Program-made: the position numbers and the translations under genes
Shown: in pieces, positions 7,558 to 16,654 of the stretch
Position numbering within the stretch: position 1 is the stretch's first letter
How the letters are laid out: each line of letters starts with the position of its first letter
The notes under the pieces: model-generated
What the model was told of the DNA's origin: nothing
Seen by the model: the letters and a program-made list of their open reading frames with translations, nothing else
Database searches by the model: none
Source of the DNA: Caldifarciminota bacterium
GTDB lineage: Bacteria; WOR-3; Hydrothermia; UBA1063; CAJXJZ01
Reading direction: 5' to 3'
Length of the DNA stretch: 34,061 bases
Assembly: GCA_027073945.1 (NCBI GenBank)
Contig: JALTEL010000046.1
Span: 1-34,061 of the forward strand

Positions 7558-8608
7558 CTTTTATGATCTCCTTTGCAATTTTTATATCTGCATCATGCGG
7601 AAAAAGACTGTGCAGTCTTCTTTCGATTTCATACCTATTAGTTTTTAAAGCAGTAAGGGCTTTATCAAGCTCAGATACATTGAGATTTTTTTCTTCAATT
7701 ACAATACCTGCTTTGTTTTCTTCCACATATTTTGCATTGTAAAACTGGTGATTATCCTTTGCAAACGGGTATGGAACAAAAACGGAGGGTATCCCATGGT
7801 AAGCTATCTCATATATTGAGCCTGCACCTGCTCTTGAAATACAAAAATCCGCTGCACTGTACACTATACCAGGACTGTCATTGAAATCAAAGATAAAATA
7901 TCTCTCTGTTTTGTAAGAAGATACATTAACCGAGCTGATATTCCTCCCGGCCTGCACAATAAAAAAATATTCATTGTTTTTTTGAGCAAATTCAAGGGCA
8001 ATACGGACAAGCGTTGCAGCACCGAGGCTGCCTCCCCACAAAAGCACCACAGGTCTCCTGGTATCAATACCCAATACCCCCATTGCCTCACTCTTGCTTA
8101 CCTGAATTTTAGCCTCATCCCTTATGGGATTCCCTGTCATTAAAATTTTACCTTTCAGATATTCTTGCGATTTGGGAAAACTTGTAAATACCATTCTGCT
8201 TCTGGGAGAGAAGAATCTTATTACCTGTCCTGGTATGGAGTTTTGTTCAAGTAAATAGAACTTCTTTCTGCACAAACTCGCTGCCATCAAAACAGGAAAG
8301 GATGCATAACTTCCCGTTGCTATTATTTTATTTACAGAATGACGTAACAGGAAAAAAACAGCATAAATCGTATATATAACGATTTTGAATCCGTTTTTGA
8401 TTCTCTTTAAAATGTTGCCTGTGAAGGGACTGTCAAGTTTCAAGCTTTTTACTTTCTTATCTTCAAGAGATTTCACAATGCCCAGTTTGCTTCCACCCAG
8501 AAAATACAGAACATCTTGTCCCATTATTGTCGAAATAGTCTTGCCAACAGCCACAGCAGGAAAGATATGACCGCCTGTACCACCTGTGGAAATCAATACT
8601 TTTCCCAT
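7535..8608 (-). CDS. murG: undecaprenyldiphospho-muramoylpentapeptide beta-N-acetylglucosaminyltransferase MurG
   Basis: MurG transfers GlcNAc from UDP-GlcNAc to lipid I, giving lipid II, on the inner face of the membrane. I place the start at ATG 8608, giving 357 residues that begin with MGKVLISTGGTGGHIFPAVA. The GTGGHxxPA loop is the family hallmark and normally lies within the first 20 residues. Further motifs are ATGSYASFPV, the second-domain LLWGGSLGA loop, and SRAGAGSIYEIAYHGIPSVFVPYP for UDP-GlcNAc binding. The frame stays open about 80 codons further upstream, but that part only mirrors ftsW in another frame. It overlaps ftsW by 16 bp and murC by 23 bp. Confidence 0.95.
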   Translation of the reverse strand: MGKVLISTGGTGGHIFPAVAVGKTISTIMGQDVLYFLGGSKLGIVKSLEDKKVKSLKLDSPFTGNILKRIKNGFKIVIYTIYAVFFLLRHSVNKIIATGSYASFPVLMAASLCRKKFYLLEQNSIPGQVIRFFSPRSRMVFTSFPKSQEYLKGKILMTGNPIRDEAKIQVSKSEAMGVLGIDTRRPVVLLWGGSLGAATLVRIALEFAQKNNEYFFIVQAGRNISSVNVSSYKTERYFIFDFNDSPGIVYSAADFCISRAGAGSIYEIAYHGIPSVFVPYPFAKDNHQFYNAKYVEENKAGIVIEEKNLNVSELDKALTALKTNRYEIERRLHSLFPHDADIKIAKEIIKDGNEEKV

Positions 8609-9723
8609 ACGCTTTCTTGCTCCCGTTCTGAGGATAACTTTAAAAGCATACCCAGATACAACATCATGAACATAAGTGATGTTCCGCCATAACTGACAAA
8701 TGGCAATGTAATACCGGTAGGAGGAACAACCCCTATACATACGGAAATATGAAAAAGAGCTTCTTCTATTACGAGTATTGTTATCCCAGCTGCCATGAGA
8801 TATTTGAACGGATAAAAACCGAGGTCTATTGAAATTTTTATACCTCTCCACATAAGGACAAAATAGGCAATAAAAACGAGAATTGCACCGAGGAATCCAA
8901 ATTCCTCGGCTATTGCCGAGAATATAAAATCATTTTCTATAAAAGGAACATATGATAATTTTCCCCTGCCCCTTCCGGGCCCCTTGCCTACAAGCCCTCC
9001 TGTCGATATTGAAATGATGGACTGCTTTACCTGAAATGACATCGGGGCTTTTTCAACCTTTTTCCCTGCAAAAATACCTGTAAAATGGCTCATTCTCTTT
9101 TTTGCATGGGGAAAAGCAAAAATCGCAGATGCAGCCAGCAACCCGGATAGCAATCCCACAAATATGATATGTGAAAGCCTTGCGCCCCCGATAAAAAGCA
9201 TTAGAACGGATAGAAATAAGATCAACAGCGCAGTGGACAAATTCGGCTGTATGGCAACAAGCAGAACATTCAGAAACACTACGATAACTGGTACTATAAA
9301 AACCCTGAATTTTTTAATATCATCTCTGTGTTTGTCTATGAAATACGAGATATATACGATTACTGCAAGCTTTGTGAACTCTGATGGCTGAAATCTAAAT
9401 GAGCCGAATGCAAGCCATCTCTTTGCTCCATGTATGCGTTTACCGGAAAATGCTACAATTACCAAAAGTAAAATGGATAATGCCATAAAACTAATTGCGA
9501 AATTCTTCCATTCCCCAGAAGGCAGAGCAAGTCCGACAAAGACAAGCACAAAGACCCCGACTAATAATCTCATCAATTCCTTTATCACATAGGCATCATT
9601 GTATCTGTAAAATGTAGCAGAGTACAGGACAGCAAGTCCAAATATTGTTAGTACTATTGCAACTACAAAAAGGTAAAGGTCTATTTTACCTTTTTGCCCT
9701 TCTAACACAGTTTGCAAAGTCAT
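8593..9723 (-). CDS. ftsW: SEDS peptidoglycan polymerase FtsW
   Basis: FtsW is a polytopic SEDS-family glycosyltransferase that polymerises lipid II at the septum together with its cognate class B penicillin-binding protein. About 376 residues show roughly ten membrane segments. SEDS motifs include the AKRWL/FQPSEFTKL region, QPNLSTALL, and the C-terminal VPPTGITLPFVSYGG segment. The start is uncertain: ATG 9723 has its GGGGAG directly adjacent, too close to be ideal, whereas TTG at 9717 has the same site at better spacing. The frame is open further upstream into murD, but that extension lacks family character. It overlaps murD by about 38 bp and murG by 16 bp. Position between murD and murG favours FtsW over RodA. 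Confidence 0.93.
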   Translation of the reverse strand: MTLQTVLEGQKGKIDLYLFVVAIVLTIFGLAVLYSATFYRYNDAYVIKELMRLLVGVFVLVFVGLALPSGEWKNFAISFMALSILLLVIVAFSGKRIHGAKRWLAFGSFRFQPSEFTKLAVIVYISYFIDKHRDDIKKFRVFIVPVIVVFLNVLLVAIQPNLSTALLILFLSVLMLFIGGARLSHIIFVGLLSGLLAASAIFAFPHAKKRMSHFTGIFAGKKVEKAPMSFQVKQSIISISTGGLVGKGPGRGRGKLSYVPFIENDFIFSAIAEEFGFLGAILVFIAYFVLMWRGIKISIDLGFYPFKYLMAAGITILVIEEALFHISVCIGVVPPTGITLPFVSYGGTSLMFMMLYLGMLLKLSSEREQESVWEKY

Positions 9724-10999
9724 CTCCCCTTTCTTTATAATTTTTATACATATCAAAGCTCGCACACCCGGGGGACAAGAGCACTGTATTACCTGGCTTT
9801 CCCTGTGTAATTGCAATTTCAACCGCATTTTGCATTGTCTTAGCCATGTAAACAGGCTTTATGTCTCCAAATACGTCCCTCATTTTCTTTTTTGATGCTC
9901 CGATAGCAATGATAAAATTAACCTTTTTAGCCACCTCATCTTTTATGGATGTAAAATCAAGTCCCTTATCATCGCCGCCCAGAATTAAAATGATGTCTCC
10001 CCTAAAGCTTTTCAACGCCCACAGAACGGCATGAGGATTTGTACCTTTGGAATCATCGTAAAAATCAATGCCTCTAATAGTATCAACATATTCAATTCTG
10101 TGAGGTAATCCTTTAAACGTTCTGAGTACTGTACGGATTCTGCGTATATCACTCCCGGCCACATAAGCAGATAGGGATGCAAACAGGGCATTGTATTGGT
10201 TATGCAATCCTCTGAGACTCAATTCATTTTCTTTGATAAGTTCTACTTTCTTGTCCATATTCAAAAACAGCATATCGTGCATTTTATACGCACCTTGTAC
10301 CTCTTTATGCAGGCTGACAAATAACTTCCTTCCTTTGACAATGCGGGCCATACGGCTTACAACAGTATCATCAGCATTTAATATCGTGTAATCGCCATCA
10401 CGCTGATTCCTGAATATCTTGCTTTTCGCATATATATACTCGTTCAGATCTTTATGCCAATCCATGTGGTCTACGTCAATATTAAGTATAATTGAGATAT
10501 ACGGTCTGAACGTATCCGTGTACATCAACTGAAAGCTGGATACCTCAACGATATACTTCCCTTCTCTTTGGGCAAATGCAGAAAGAGGAGTTCCTATATT
10601 GCCGCATGACTTCGCACCTTTTATCATTTTCGAAATAAGAGTGGTCGTCGTGGTCTTACCATTTGTGCCGGTTACTGCTATCAATTGCCCTTTCGTATAT
10701 CTGTAAGCAAGTTCAAGCTCACTTATAACAGGAAGTTTATTTCTTTCGGCCCTTTCAACAATTCGGTTATTGGGCCTTATTGATGGACTTAAAACAATCA
10801 TGTCAGTACCCAGGAGTTTATTCGTATGTCCGCCCCATTCTATATCCCACTTGCTATTTGACAATCCTGAAAAGCCAGCATCCGAGATAAGAACTCTTGC
10901 GCCCAGATTTGAAAGCAGACAAGCAGCAGAGATGCCTGACCTGCCGGCTCCCATAACACCCACGTATTTGCTACCTATAGAATTAATAAAACCCTTCAT
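9686..10999 (-). CDS. murD: UDP-N-acetylmuramoylalanine--D-glutamate ligase MurD
   Basis: MurD adds D-Glu to UDP-MurNAc-L-Ala with ATP. The 437-residue protein has the N-terminal nucleotide loop VGVMGAGRSGISAA (13-26) and the P-loop GTNGKTTTT (111-119). It also has the NIDVDHMDWH motif, the YDDSKGTNPHAV motif and ILGGDDKGLDF, all characteristic of MurD, and the length is normal. The ATG at 10999 shares ATGA with the mraY stop (4-bp overlap), which indicates translational coupling. Confidence 0.97.
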   Translation of the reverse strand: MKGFINSIGSKYVGVMGAGRSGISAACLLSNLGARVLISDAGFSGLSNSKWDIEWGGHTNKLLGTDMIVLSPSIRPNNRIVERAERNKLPVISELELAYRYTKGQLIAVTGTNGKTTTTTLISKMIKGAKSCGNIGTPLSAFAQREGKYIVEVSSFQLMYTDTFRPYISIILNIDVDHMDWHKDLNEYIYAKSKIFRNQRDGDYTILNADDTVVSRMARIVKGRKLFVSLHKEVQGAYKMHDMLFLNMDKKVELIKENELSLRGLHNQYNALFASLSAYVAGSDIRRIRTVLRTFKGLPHRIEYVDTIRGIDFYDDSKGTNPHAVLWALKSFRGDIILILGGDDKGLDFTSIKDEVAKKVNFIIAIGASKKKMRDVFGDIKPVYMAKTMQNAVEIAITQGKPGNTVLLSPGCASFDMYKNYKERGDDFANCVRRAKR

Positions 11000-12078
11000 C
11001 TTACTTTTATCATTGCCAGAGCGGTAATTGCAAAAAGGATGGATAGAATCCAGAACCTCGCCACTATTTTGGGCTCAGACCATCCTATCATCTCAAAATG
11101 ATGATGAATCGGGGCCTTTTTGAATATTCTTTTGCCACCGGATAACCTGAAGTAATATATTTGCAGAAGAACGGAAAGAGACTCTATAACAAGGACTCCA
11201 CCTGCCACAGCCAGTAGAATTTCCTGTTTTGTGAATATAGCTATAATTGCAAGAGCTCCGCCAAGTCCCTGAGAACCCGTATCCCCCATAAAAATCTCTC
11301 CGGGATAAGCATTGAACCATAAAAATCCGAGTACACCACCTGAAACTGCACTTGCAAAAACAGCAAGTTCACCGATATCCTTGAGAAAAATAAGGTGCAG
11401 GTATCTGGATAAAATCGCATGGCCCTCGACATAGGCAAGTATCATAAAAACCAGTACAACAGGCAAATAAACTCCTGAGGAGAGTCCGTCAAGTCCGTCG
11501 GTGAGATTGACGGAATTTGTGGTTCCGATAAAAACAAACATTATAAAAATAATGTAGAAATAGCCAAGATTCAAATTGATATTCTTGAATGACAGGAATT
11601 GCGTTACAAAGGCCAGTTTTTCGGGATAGATCTTGTAAATGCTGAAGCTCACAATAATAGACAGCACAAATTGCAACAGTAATTTATGCCACATTTTCAA
11701 CCCGCCTTTCTTGTCAGCTTTAGATACTTTTGAGATATCATCTATCAAACCCATAGATGCAAGGTATAGTGTGACAAAAATGGAAATCCATACAAAAGGC
11801 ACAAAAAAACGTGCCCACAGCAACGTTGAGATTACTGCCATCAGTATAAAAATAATGCCCCCTGAAGTCGGTGTGCCCCCTTTTTCCTTTCTATGATGCT
11901 CAGGCACAAATTCCGATATGCGCTCTTTTATAGGATTTTTCTTAATGTACAGCGGAATTAATAAAACAACAAGTATAAAAGAGGTAACAAATGCGCCCCC
12001 GGCTCTGGTTGTTATATATCTGAACACATTTAAAAAAGATATGTTTGCTTTTAGTGGATACAGGATGTAGTATATCAT
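10996..12078 (-). CDS. mraY: phospho-N-acetylmuramoyl-pentapeptide-transferase MraY
   Basis: MraY transfers phospho-MurNAc-pentapeptide to undecaprenyl phosphate, making lipid I in the inner membrane. The 360-residue protein has about ten membrane segments. Its conserved motifs are in order: GTPTSGGIIFI, the Asp pair in LIDDISK, NLTDGLDGL with the catalytic-site Asp residues, FMGDTGSQGLGGAL, and APIHHHFE near the C-terminus. All key polar residues I know for the family appear intact. The start ATG overlaps the murF stop in an ATGA, and the stop overlaps murD the same way. Confidence 0.97.
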   Translation of the reverse strand: MIYYILYPLKANISFLNVFRYITTRAGGAFVTSFILVVLLIPLYIKKNPIKERISEFVPEHHRKEKGGTPTSGGIIFILMAVISTLLWARFFVPFVWISIFVTLYLASMGLIDDISKVSKADKKGGLKMWHKLLLQFVLSIIVSFSIYKIYPEKLAFVTQFLSFKNINLNLGYFYIIFIMFVFIGTTNSVNLTDGLDGLSSGVYLPVVLVFMILAYVEGHAILSRYLHLIFLKDIGELAVFASAVSGGVLGFLWFNAYPGEIFMGDTGSQGLGGALAIIAIFTKQEILLAVAGGVLVIESLSVLLQIYYFRLSGGKRIFKKAPIHHHFEMIGWSEPKIVARFWILSILFAITALAMIKVR

Positions 12079-13412
12079 TTTAATTCCCTTAAGGCCTTAA
12101 TTATACTCTCCAGATGAAGTTTCCTTGAAGCCTTGACGAACAAGCAGCCTGTCGTGATAGTCTTACTCAAAAAATCCACAATTTCATCGTATTTTTCTAT
12201 GTATCTGGCATTCTGAATATGCGGAGCAGCACCTTTCAGCATTTCCATGCCGAATTCACCCGTTGTTATCAGCAGGTCAGCCTTTGTATGTTCGCCCAAA
12301 TACTTTCCTATTTCTCTGTGAAAAATCGCAGATTTCTTCCCAAGCTCAAGCATATCTCCCAACAAGAATATCTTTTTGTCACATCCTTTCATCATAGATG
12401 CAGTGTCTATTAATGCCTTTTGGGACTCGGGATTTGAATTATAACAATCGAGAATCACATTGAGGTCATCAAGTTTGAGAACCTCCATTCTCATTGGCAT
12501 AGCTGTGAGTTTGGATACACCTTCATTAATCAGTTCTTCATCCACACCAAGCTCTCTGGCCATTGTAATCGAAGCTGCTATATTCGTAGCAATTTGACTT
12601 CCTATAACACCTGTGCCGTATACCTTTTCTCTGTATTTGAACTTCATACCCGAGGGTGCTATCTCCATAACTTCTGGCTCTTCATAGTAAAGCACCTTAA
12701 CCATTTTAGGAATGGCAGCTGTCAATATGTCCGTAAAAGGAGAATTTTTGTAAAGTTCCGCAATACCGAGCATGGGAAGAACTTTGAGTATCTTTGCTTT
12801 CTCAATGGCGACCATCTCAACAGTTTGCAAAAACTCCAGGTGACTCTTGCCTATCTTTGTTATTAGGGCATTATCGGGTTTAACAATGGAGAGTAAATAA
12901 TCCATTTCGTAAGGATGACTAATGCCATACTCCAGCACAACAAAATCCGCGTCTTCATCCGCAGATAGAACCGATATGGGTAATCCTATAGCATCGTTGT
13001 AACTTTTTATTGTTCTGGATACTTTGAACTTTTCCAGAAGCAGCTCTGATAAAAAATTGGTGGTTGTTGTTTTCCCTACAGAGCCTGTTATACCAATTAC
13101 CTTACCATTTATCTTGCTTATTCTGTGAAATTTTGCCAGTCTTCCCATAGCTAAAACAGGCTCATCTACAAAAATGGAAGGGACTCCTTCCGTCATCTTT
13201 CCTTTCGGTACAATAGCTGCAATAGCTCCCCTGGATACAGCTTCTCGTGCAAACCTGCTACCATCCACTCTCGTTCCTCTTATACCAAAAAACAGTTCAC
13301 CTTTTTTTACCTGCCTTGAGTCAATTGAAACACCATTCGCAATAGCCTTCGCATTTGCCTTATGCAAAGTGCCGCCCATAATCCTTGCAGCTTCCTCTAA
13401 TGTGTATTGCAT
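12075..13412 (-). CDS. murF: UDP-N-acetylmuramoyl-tripeptide--D-alanyl-D-alanine ligase MurF
   Basis: MurF attaches the D-Ala-D-Ala dipeptide to the tripeptide precursor using ATP. The 445-residue protein has the N-terminal SIDSRQVKKGELFFGIRG motif shared with MurE, the P-loop GSVGKTTTT (110-118) in the MurF-type form, and FVVLEYGISHPYEMD. It also has the DCYNSNPES motif and LLGDMLELG, both typical of MurF. The start follows GGAG with suitable spacing and overlaps murE by 16 bp. No D-Ala-D-Ala ligase (ddl) is present in this cluster, so its dipeptide substrate must be made by a gene elsewhere. Confidence 0.96.
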   Translation of the reverse strand: MQYTLEEAARIMGGTLHKANAKAIANGVSIDSRQVKKGELFFGIRGTRVDGSRFAREAVSRGAIAAIVPKGKMTEGVPSIFVDEPVLAMGRLAKFHRISKINGKVIGITGSVGKTTTTNFLSELLLEKFKVSRTIKSYNDAIGLPISVLSADEDADFVVLEYGISHPYEMDYLLSIVKPDNALITKIGKSHLEFLQTVEMVAIEKAKILKVLPMLGIAELYKNSPFTDILTAAIPKMVKVLYYEEPEVMEIAPSGMKFKYREKVYGTGVIGSQIATNIAASITMARELGVDEELINEGVSKLTAMPMRMEVLKLDDLNVILDCYNSNPESQKALIDTASMMKGCDKKIFLLGDMLELGKKSAIFHREIGKYLGEHTKADLLITTGEFGMEMLKGAAPHIQNARYIEKYDEIVDFLSKTITTGCLFVKASRKLHLESIIKALRELK

Positions 13413-14830
13413 AAAAACTCCTTTGCAACCTGTCTGTCATCAAATGGATAAAAAATACCATTTATTTCCTGATAAGTCTCATGCCCCTTACCGAGTATCA
13501 TTACAACATCTCCCTCTCTGGCAGATTTTATTGCCTGCTCAATTGCAATACGTCTGTCGGGTTGTATTTGAACATTTTCATTTCCTTTGACACCCTTCAA
13601 TATGTCCTGTATGATAGAAAGAGGGGATTCACTTCTCGGATTATCAGATGTGACAAATACCATATCGGCAATTGAACTCACAGCTTCACCCATAAGGGGA
13701 CGTTTCCCTTTATCCCTATCTCCACCTGCACCGAACACGGCAATTAATCTACCGGTTGTAATCGGCTTAATTGCAGTAAGTACGGATTTCATAGCAAACG
13801 GAGTATGTGCAAAATCCACAAATACATTGAAGCCATGTCCGTTTTTCTTGCTGCAGATGACTCGCTCCATCCTTCCGGGGATTTCGGACAAACATTTAGT
13901 ATTTACCAGTGAAAAAGAGATTCCCATTGCTTTAAACACGGCAAGAGAAGCAAGAAAGTTATATACATTATAAAGTCCTATATATGGAATGTGAAATCTC
14001 TGTTCATTTACCTCAATTACACTGCCATTTATGTCAAATGATACAACATTCCCCTTTATATCGCTTTTCTGAAAAACAGAATAGGTTATTTTCTCACCTG
14101 CAAAAGCTTCCATTAATTTTGAAGAGGTGTTGTCGTCATTATTAAATATACCAAAACTCGGAGAAAATTTCGTAAAAAGCAGTTTCTTTGAATTGAAATA
14201 ATCATCCATTGTTTTATGATATTCCATATGCTCTCTTGTAAAATTGGTGAACACCCCCGCCCAAAATGTGACGTTATTAAGTCTTCCTTCTTTTAAACCA
14301 GCAGAAGAAGCTTCAATGACAGCGCATTTGCCACCGTTTTTGTATACTTCAGAAAGAATTTTCTGGATATCAATGCTTTCAGGTGTTGTTCTTTCAGCTT
14401 TAACCACACTTTTAATGTAGTCATAAATTATAGTGCCTGCCAGACCTGTTTTAAAACCGGCACAATTGAGCAGGTCGCGGGTTATGAATGTAACTGTTGT
14501 TTTTCCGTTTGTCCCTGTGACTCCGATAACTTTCAACTTTTGCGAAGGGTTTTTATAAAATTTAGCTGATAACTCTTCCATAGCTTTCCTTGTATTATTT
14601 ACACGCACCATGGGTATATCTATGCTGTCATCAATTTTTTCAACAACAAGAGCAACAGCCCCATTTTTCACAGCATCTTTTATATAGGTATGCCCGTCGA
14701 ATTTACGACCCTTTACTGCAAAAAAGAGTGCGCCCTTTTTGACCATGCGTGAATCATAGGCAAGTTCGGTTATACATGGGTCACCCTTCCCATATATATC
14801 CAAACCAGCAGCAAGCTCTCTTAATTTCAT
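13397..14830 (-). CDS. murE: UDP-N-acetylmuramoyl-tripeptide synthetase MurE, meso-diaminopimelate type
   Basis: MurE adds the third stem-peptide residue. The 477-residue protein has YDSRMVKKGALFFAVKG near the start, the P-loop GTNGKTT (106-112), the TTPES motif (148-152) and ASSAGLKEGR. Residues 396-399 are DNPR; this motif marks MurE enzymes that use meso-diaminopimelate rather than lysine. The peptidoglycan is therefore predicted to be the DAP type, in line with a diderm envelope. The start ATG overlaps the ftsI stop in an ATGA, and AGGGA lies just upstream. Confidence 0.96.
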   Translation of the reverse strand: MKLRELAAGLDIYGKGDPCITELAYDSRMVKKGALFFAVKGRKFDGHTYIKDAVKNGAVALVVEKIDDSIDIPMVRVNNTRKAMEELSAKFYKNPSQKLKVIGVTGTNGKTTVTFITRDLLNCAGFKTGLAGTIIYDYIKSVVKAERTTPESIDIQKILSEVYKNGGKCAVIEASSAGLKEGRLNNVTFWAGVFTNFTREHMEYHKTMDDYFNSKKLLFTKFSPSFGIFNNDDNTSSKLMEAFAGEKITYSVFQKSDIKGNVVSFDINGSVIEVNEQRFHIPYIGLYNVYNFLASLAVFKAMGISFSLVNTKCLSEIPGRMERVICSKKNGHGFNVFVDFAHTPFAMKSVLTAIKPITTGRLIAVFGAGGDRDKGKRPLMGEAVSSIADMVFVTSDNPRSESPLSIIQDILKGVKGNENVQIQPDRRIAIEQAIKSAREGDVVMILGKGHETYQEINGIFYPFDDRQVAKEFLCNTH

Positions 14831-16455
14831 ATTTCCCTGTACCTCAAATTTATAAGAATCTTTGCTATTTTTTTAAACACAGGTGCAGCCACTGTTCCAC
14901 CATAAGTTAGGTATGAAGGGCCCTTTGGTTCAAAAATCACCACATAAATGAGATATTTAGGATGCTGTACAGGAAAAAATCCGATAAAAGATGTAATCAA
15001 TTTATGAGGGTTATATCTGTTTGTTAGAGTATCAATCATCATACTCGTACCTGTTTTACCAGCTATACTAAGCCCCCTAATCTTTGCTGCCTTGCCCGTT
15101 CCATATTCCACAACATCTTTAAAAAGACTTTTCATTATAGAATCAGTCCTCTCTGACATGACCTTTCTGCCCCTGAACATGGCTTTTGATTTGATGAGTT
15201 TGGGGCACAGGAGAAAGCCTCCGTTTGCCACAGCCCCATATGCCATGGCCATCTGAAGGCCGTTAACTAAAATGCCATATCCTATACCAAAATTGGCAGT
15301 TTTTGAATCCTTCCACTTCTCCCATCTTTTAGAATTTCCAGGATTGTTTGATTCATCCATTAAAAAAGAGCCTGTCGGTGAACCAAATCCCAATACAGCA
15401 GAGGTCTTGTAGAGATTTTTGGAGCCAAGTTTAAGGGCCAGTCCGGCAGCTGCCACATTTGAAGAATAAACAAGAGCCTCTCTATACGAAATCTTACCAA
15501 GTTTGTGAACATCCCTTATTCTCTTTTTGTCCACTACAATATATCCGTTGTTGGTATCTATGGAGTCCTCGGGTGTAATCAATCTCCTCTCAAATGCCGC
15601 TGTGTATGTGACAATTTTGAAAGTAGAACCGGGCTCATAAGGTGTCTGGACGGCAAAATTCGGAGCATGCGAACTCATCCTGCCCCTGGCATCCAGATTA
15701 TAAGAAGGATATGACACAAGAGCCAATATCTCGCCTGTATATGGATTTGTTACAACTACAAAACCTCCCTTTGCCTGCTTTGCATCAACCTGTTCTTTTA
15801 AGCTGCTATATGCAATAGATTGAATATATGCATCGATAGTGGTTTTAACACTTATACCATTGCATGGCTTTTTTTTGTCCTTTAAAAATAACTTCTTCAT
15901 ATCTCCTGTTCTCAAATATACTTCATATCCACTCTTCCCTGTCAATAAAGGGTTAAGCCTGTGTTCAAGTCCCATAAGACCCACTCCATCATCGCCGACA
16001 AAACCAACGAGAGAACTTCTCATTCCCTCCACAGTATAGTATCTTCTATTGCTCTCTTCAAATACTATCTTACCATTAAAAGGTTTATCAAGCGAATCTT
16101 TTTCTTCAATGCTAATAAAACCTATTCTTTCTCCATGTCTGTTGAGGGTGTCAAAGGGCGTCAGGTTATGACGTTTTAACAAGGCCATTTGTCCCGAATT
16201 TAAATTCTCAATTTGATATGCAACGTAATTTTTAGTATTAAGGGCAAGAGGCCTGCCTTTTCTATCATAAATAATACCCCTATTAGCAGGCACTGCAACC
16301 TTCACAAAGTACTGCCTGCGAGCTTTATTTACCCATCTCCTTCTGTCTTTTCCCAGCTGCAATCCCCATATCTTTATTATCAGAAACAAAGCATACAGGG
16401 TAAAAGTAGCCGCTATTATGTATATTCGTAAGGAGATTTCCCCCTTTTTTTCCAT
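14827..16455 (-). CDS. ftsI: class B penicillin-binding protein (FtsI/PBP2-type transpeptidase)
   Basis: This septal transpeptidase cross-links peptidoglycan. The 542-residue protein has one N-terminal membrane anchor (residues 10-33), then a dimerisation domain starting around VPANRGIIYDRKG. The transpeptidase domain has all three active-site motifs: STFK (277-280, nucleophile Ser277), SSN (331-333) and KTG (467-469). No PASTA domains follow. The start is ATG 16455 or the adjacent TTG 16458; GGAGG lies 12 or 9 bases upstream respectively. It overlaps the upstream small gene by about 130 bp, which is unusually long. Location in the dcw cluster between an FtsL-like gene and murE supports the FtsI assignment. 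Confidence 0.93.
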   Translation of the reverse strand: MEKKGEISLRIYIIAATFTLYALFLIIKIWGLQLGKDRRRWVNKARRQYFVKVAVPANRGIIYDRKGRPLALNTKNYVAYQIENLNSGQMALLKRHNLTPFDTLNRHGERIGFISIEEKDSLDKPFNGKIVFEESNRRYYTVEGMRSSLVGFVGDDGVGLMGLEHRLNPLLTGKSGYEVYLRTGDMKKLFLKDKKKPCNGISVKTTIDAYIQSIAYSSLKEQVDAKQAKGGFVVVTNPYTGEILALVSYPSYNLDARGRMSSHAPNFAVQTPYEPGSTFKIVTYTAAFERRLITPEDSIDTNNGYIVVDKKRIRDVHKLGKISYREALVYSSNVAAAGLALKLGSKNLYKTSAVLGFGSPTGSFLMDESNNPGNSKRWEKWKDSKTANFGIGYGILVNGLQMAMAYGAVANGGFLLCPKLIKSKAMFRGRKVMSERTDSIMKSLFKDVVEYGTGKAAKIRGLSIAGKTGTSMMIDTLTNRYNPHKLITSFIGFFPVQHPKYLIYVVIFEPKGPSYLTYGGTVAAPVFKKIAKILINLRYREI

Positions 16456-16654
16456 CAATTACCAATGCCTCCATATGTTTGCACGAAAGCCTGAATGCTT
16501 TAAATTCAAACTCATACAATCCACCAAGCTCTTTTTTCTTCTCTTTTTCCAGTTCAACAATGTGCTCCCTTATTTCAATATTTTTGCTATTTATATAAAC
16601 GAGCGGGAAAAGTAGAAAGCCTATCAACACCCCATAAATCAAGCCTTTTATCAT
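16325..16654 (-). CDS. ftsL: FtsL-like small bitopic membrane protein
   Basis: This 109-residue protein sits where ftsL lies in dcw clusters, between rsmH and ftsI. It has a short N-terminus, one membrane segment (about residues 4-21), then a charged coiled-coil-like stretch, EIREHIVELEKEKKKELGG, as in FtsL, a periplasmic scaffold of the divisome. Sequence similarity alone would not identify it; FtsL is very variable, so the call leans on position and architecture. The ATG at 16654 has GGGGAG 6 bases upstream; the preceding TTG at 16657 would be too close. It overlaps rsmH by 68 bp and ftsI by 131 bp. The last 40 residues lie within the ftsI overlap, are not FtsL-like, and may only reflect the absence of a stop codon. 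Confidence 0.65.
   Translation of the reverse strand: MIKGLIYGVLIGFLLFPLVYINSKNIEIREHIVELEKEKKKELGGLYEFEFKAFRLSCKHMEALVIDGKKGGNLLTNIHNSGYFYPVCFVSDNKDMGIAAGKRQKEMGK

Noticed and set aside
8609..8851. N-terminal extension of the murG frame by about 80 codons
   Set aside because: It lies in ftsW in another frame; the family start MGKVLIST and a suitable upstream site are at 8608.
14827..16654. A true FtsL-FtsI fusion protein
   Set aside because: It needs a base deletion, and each part has its own membrane segment and N-in topology, which would be awkward in a fusion.
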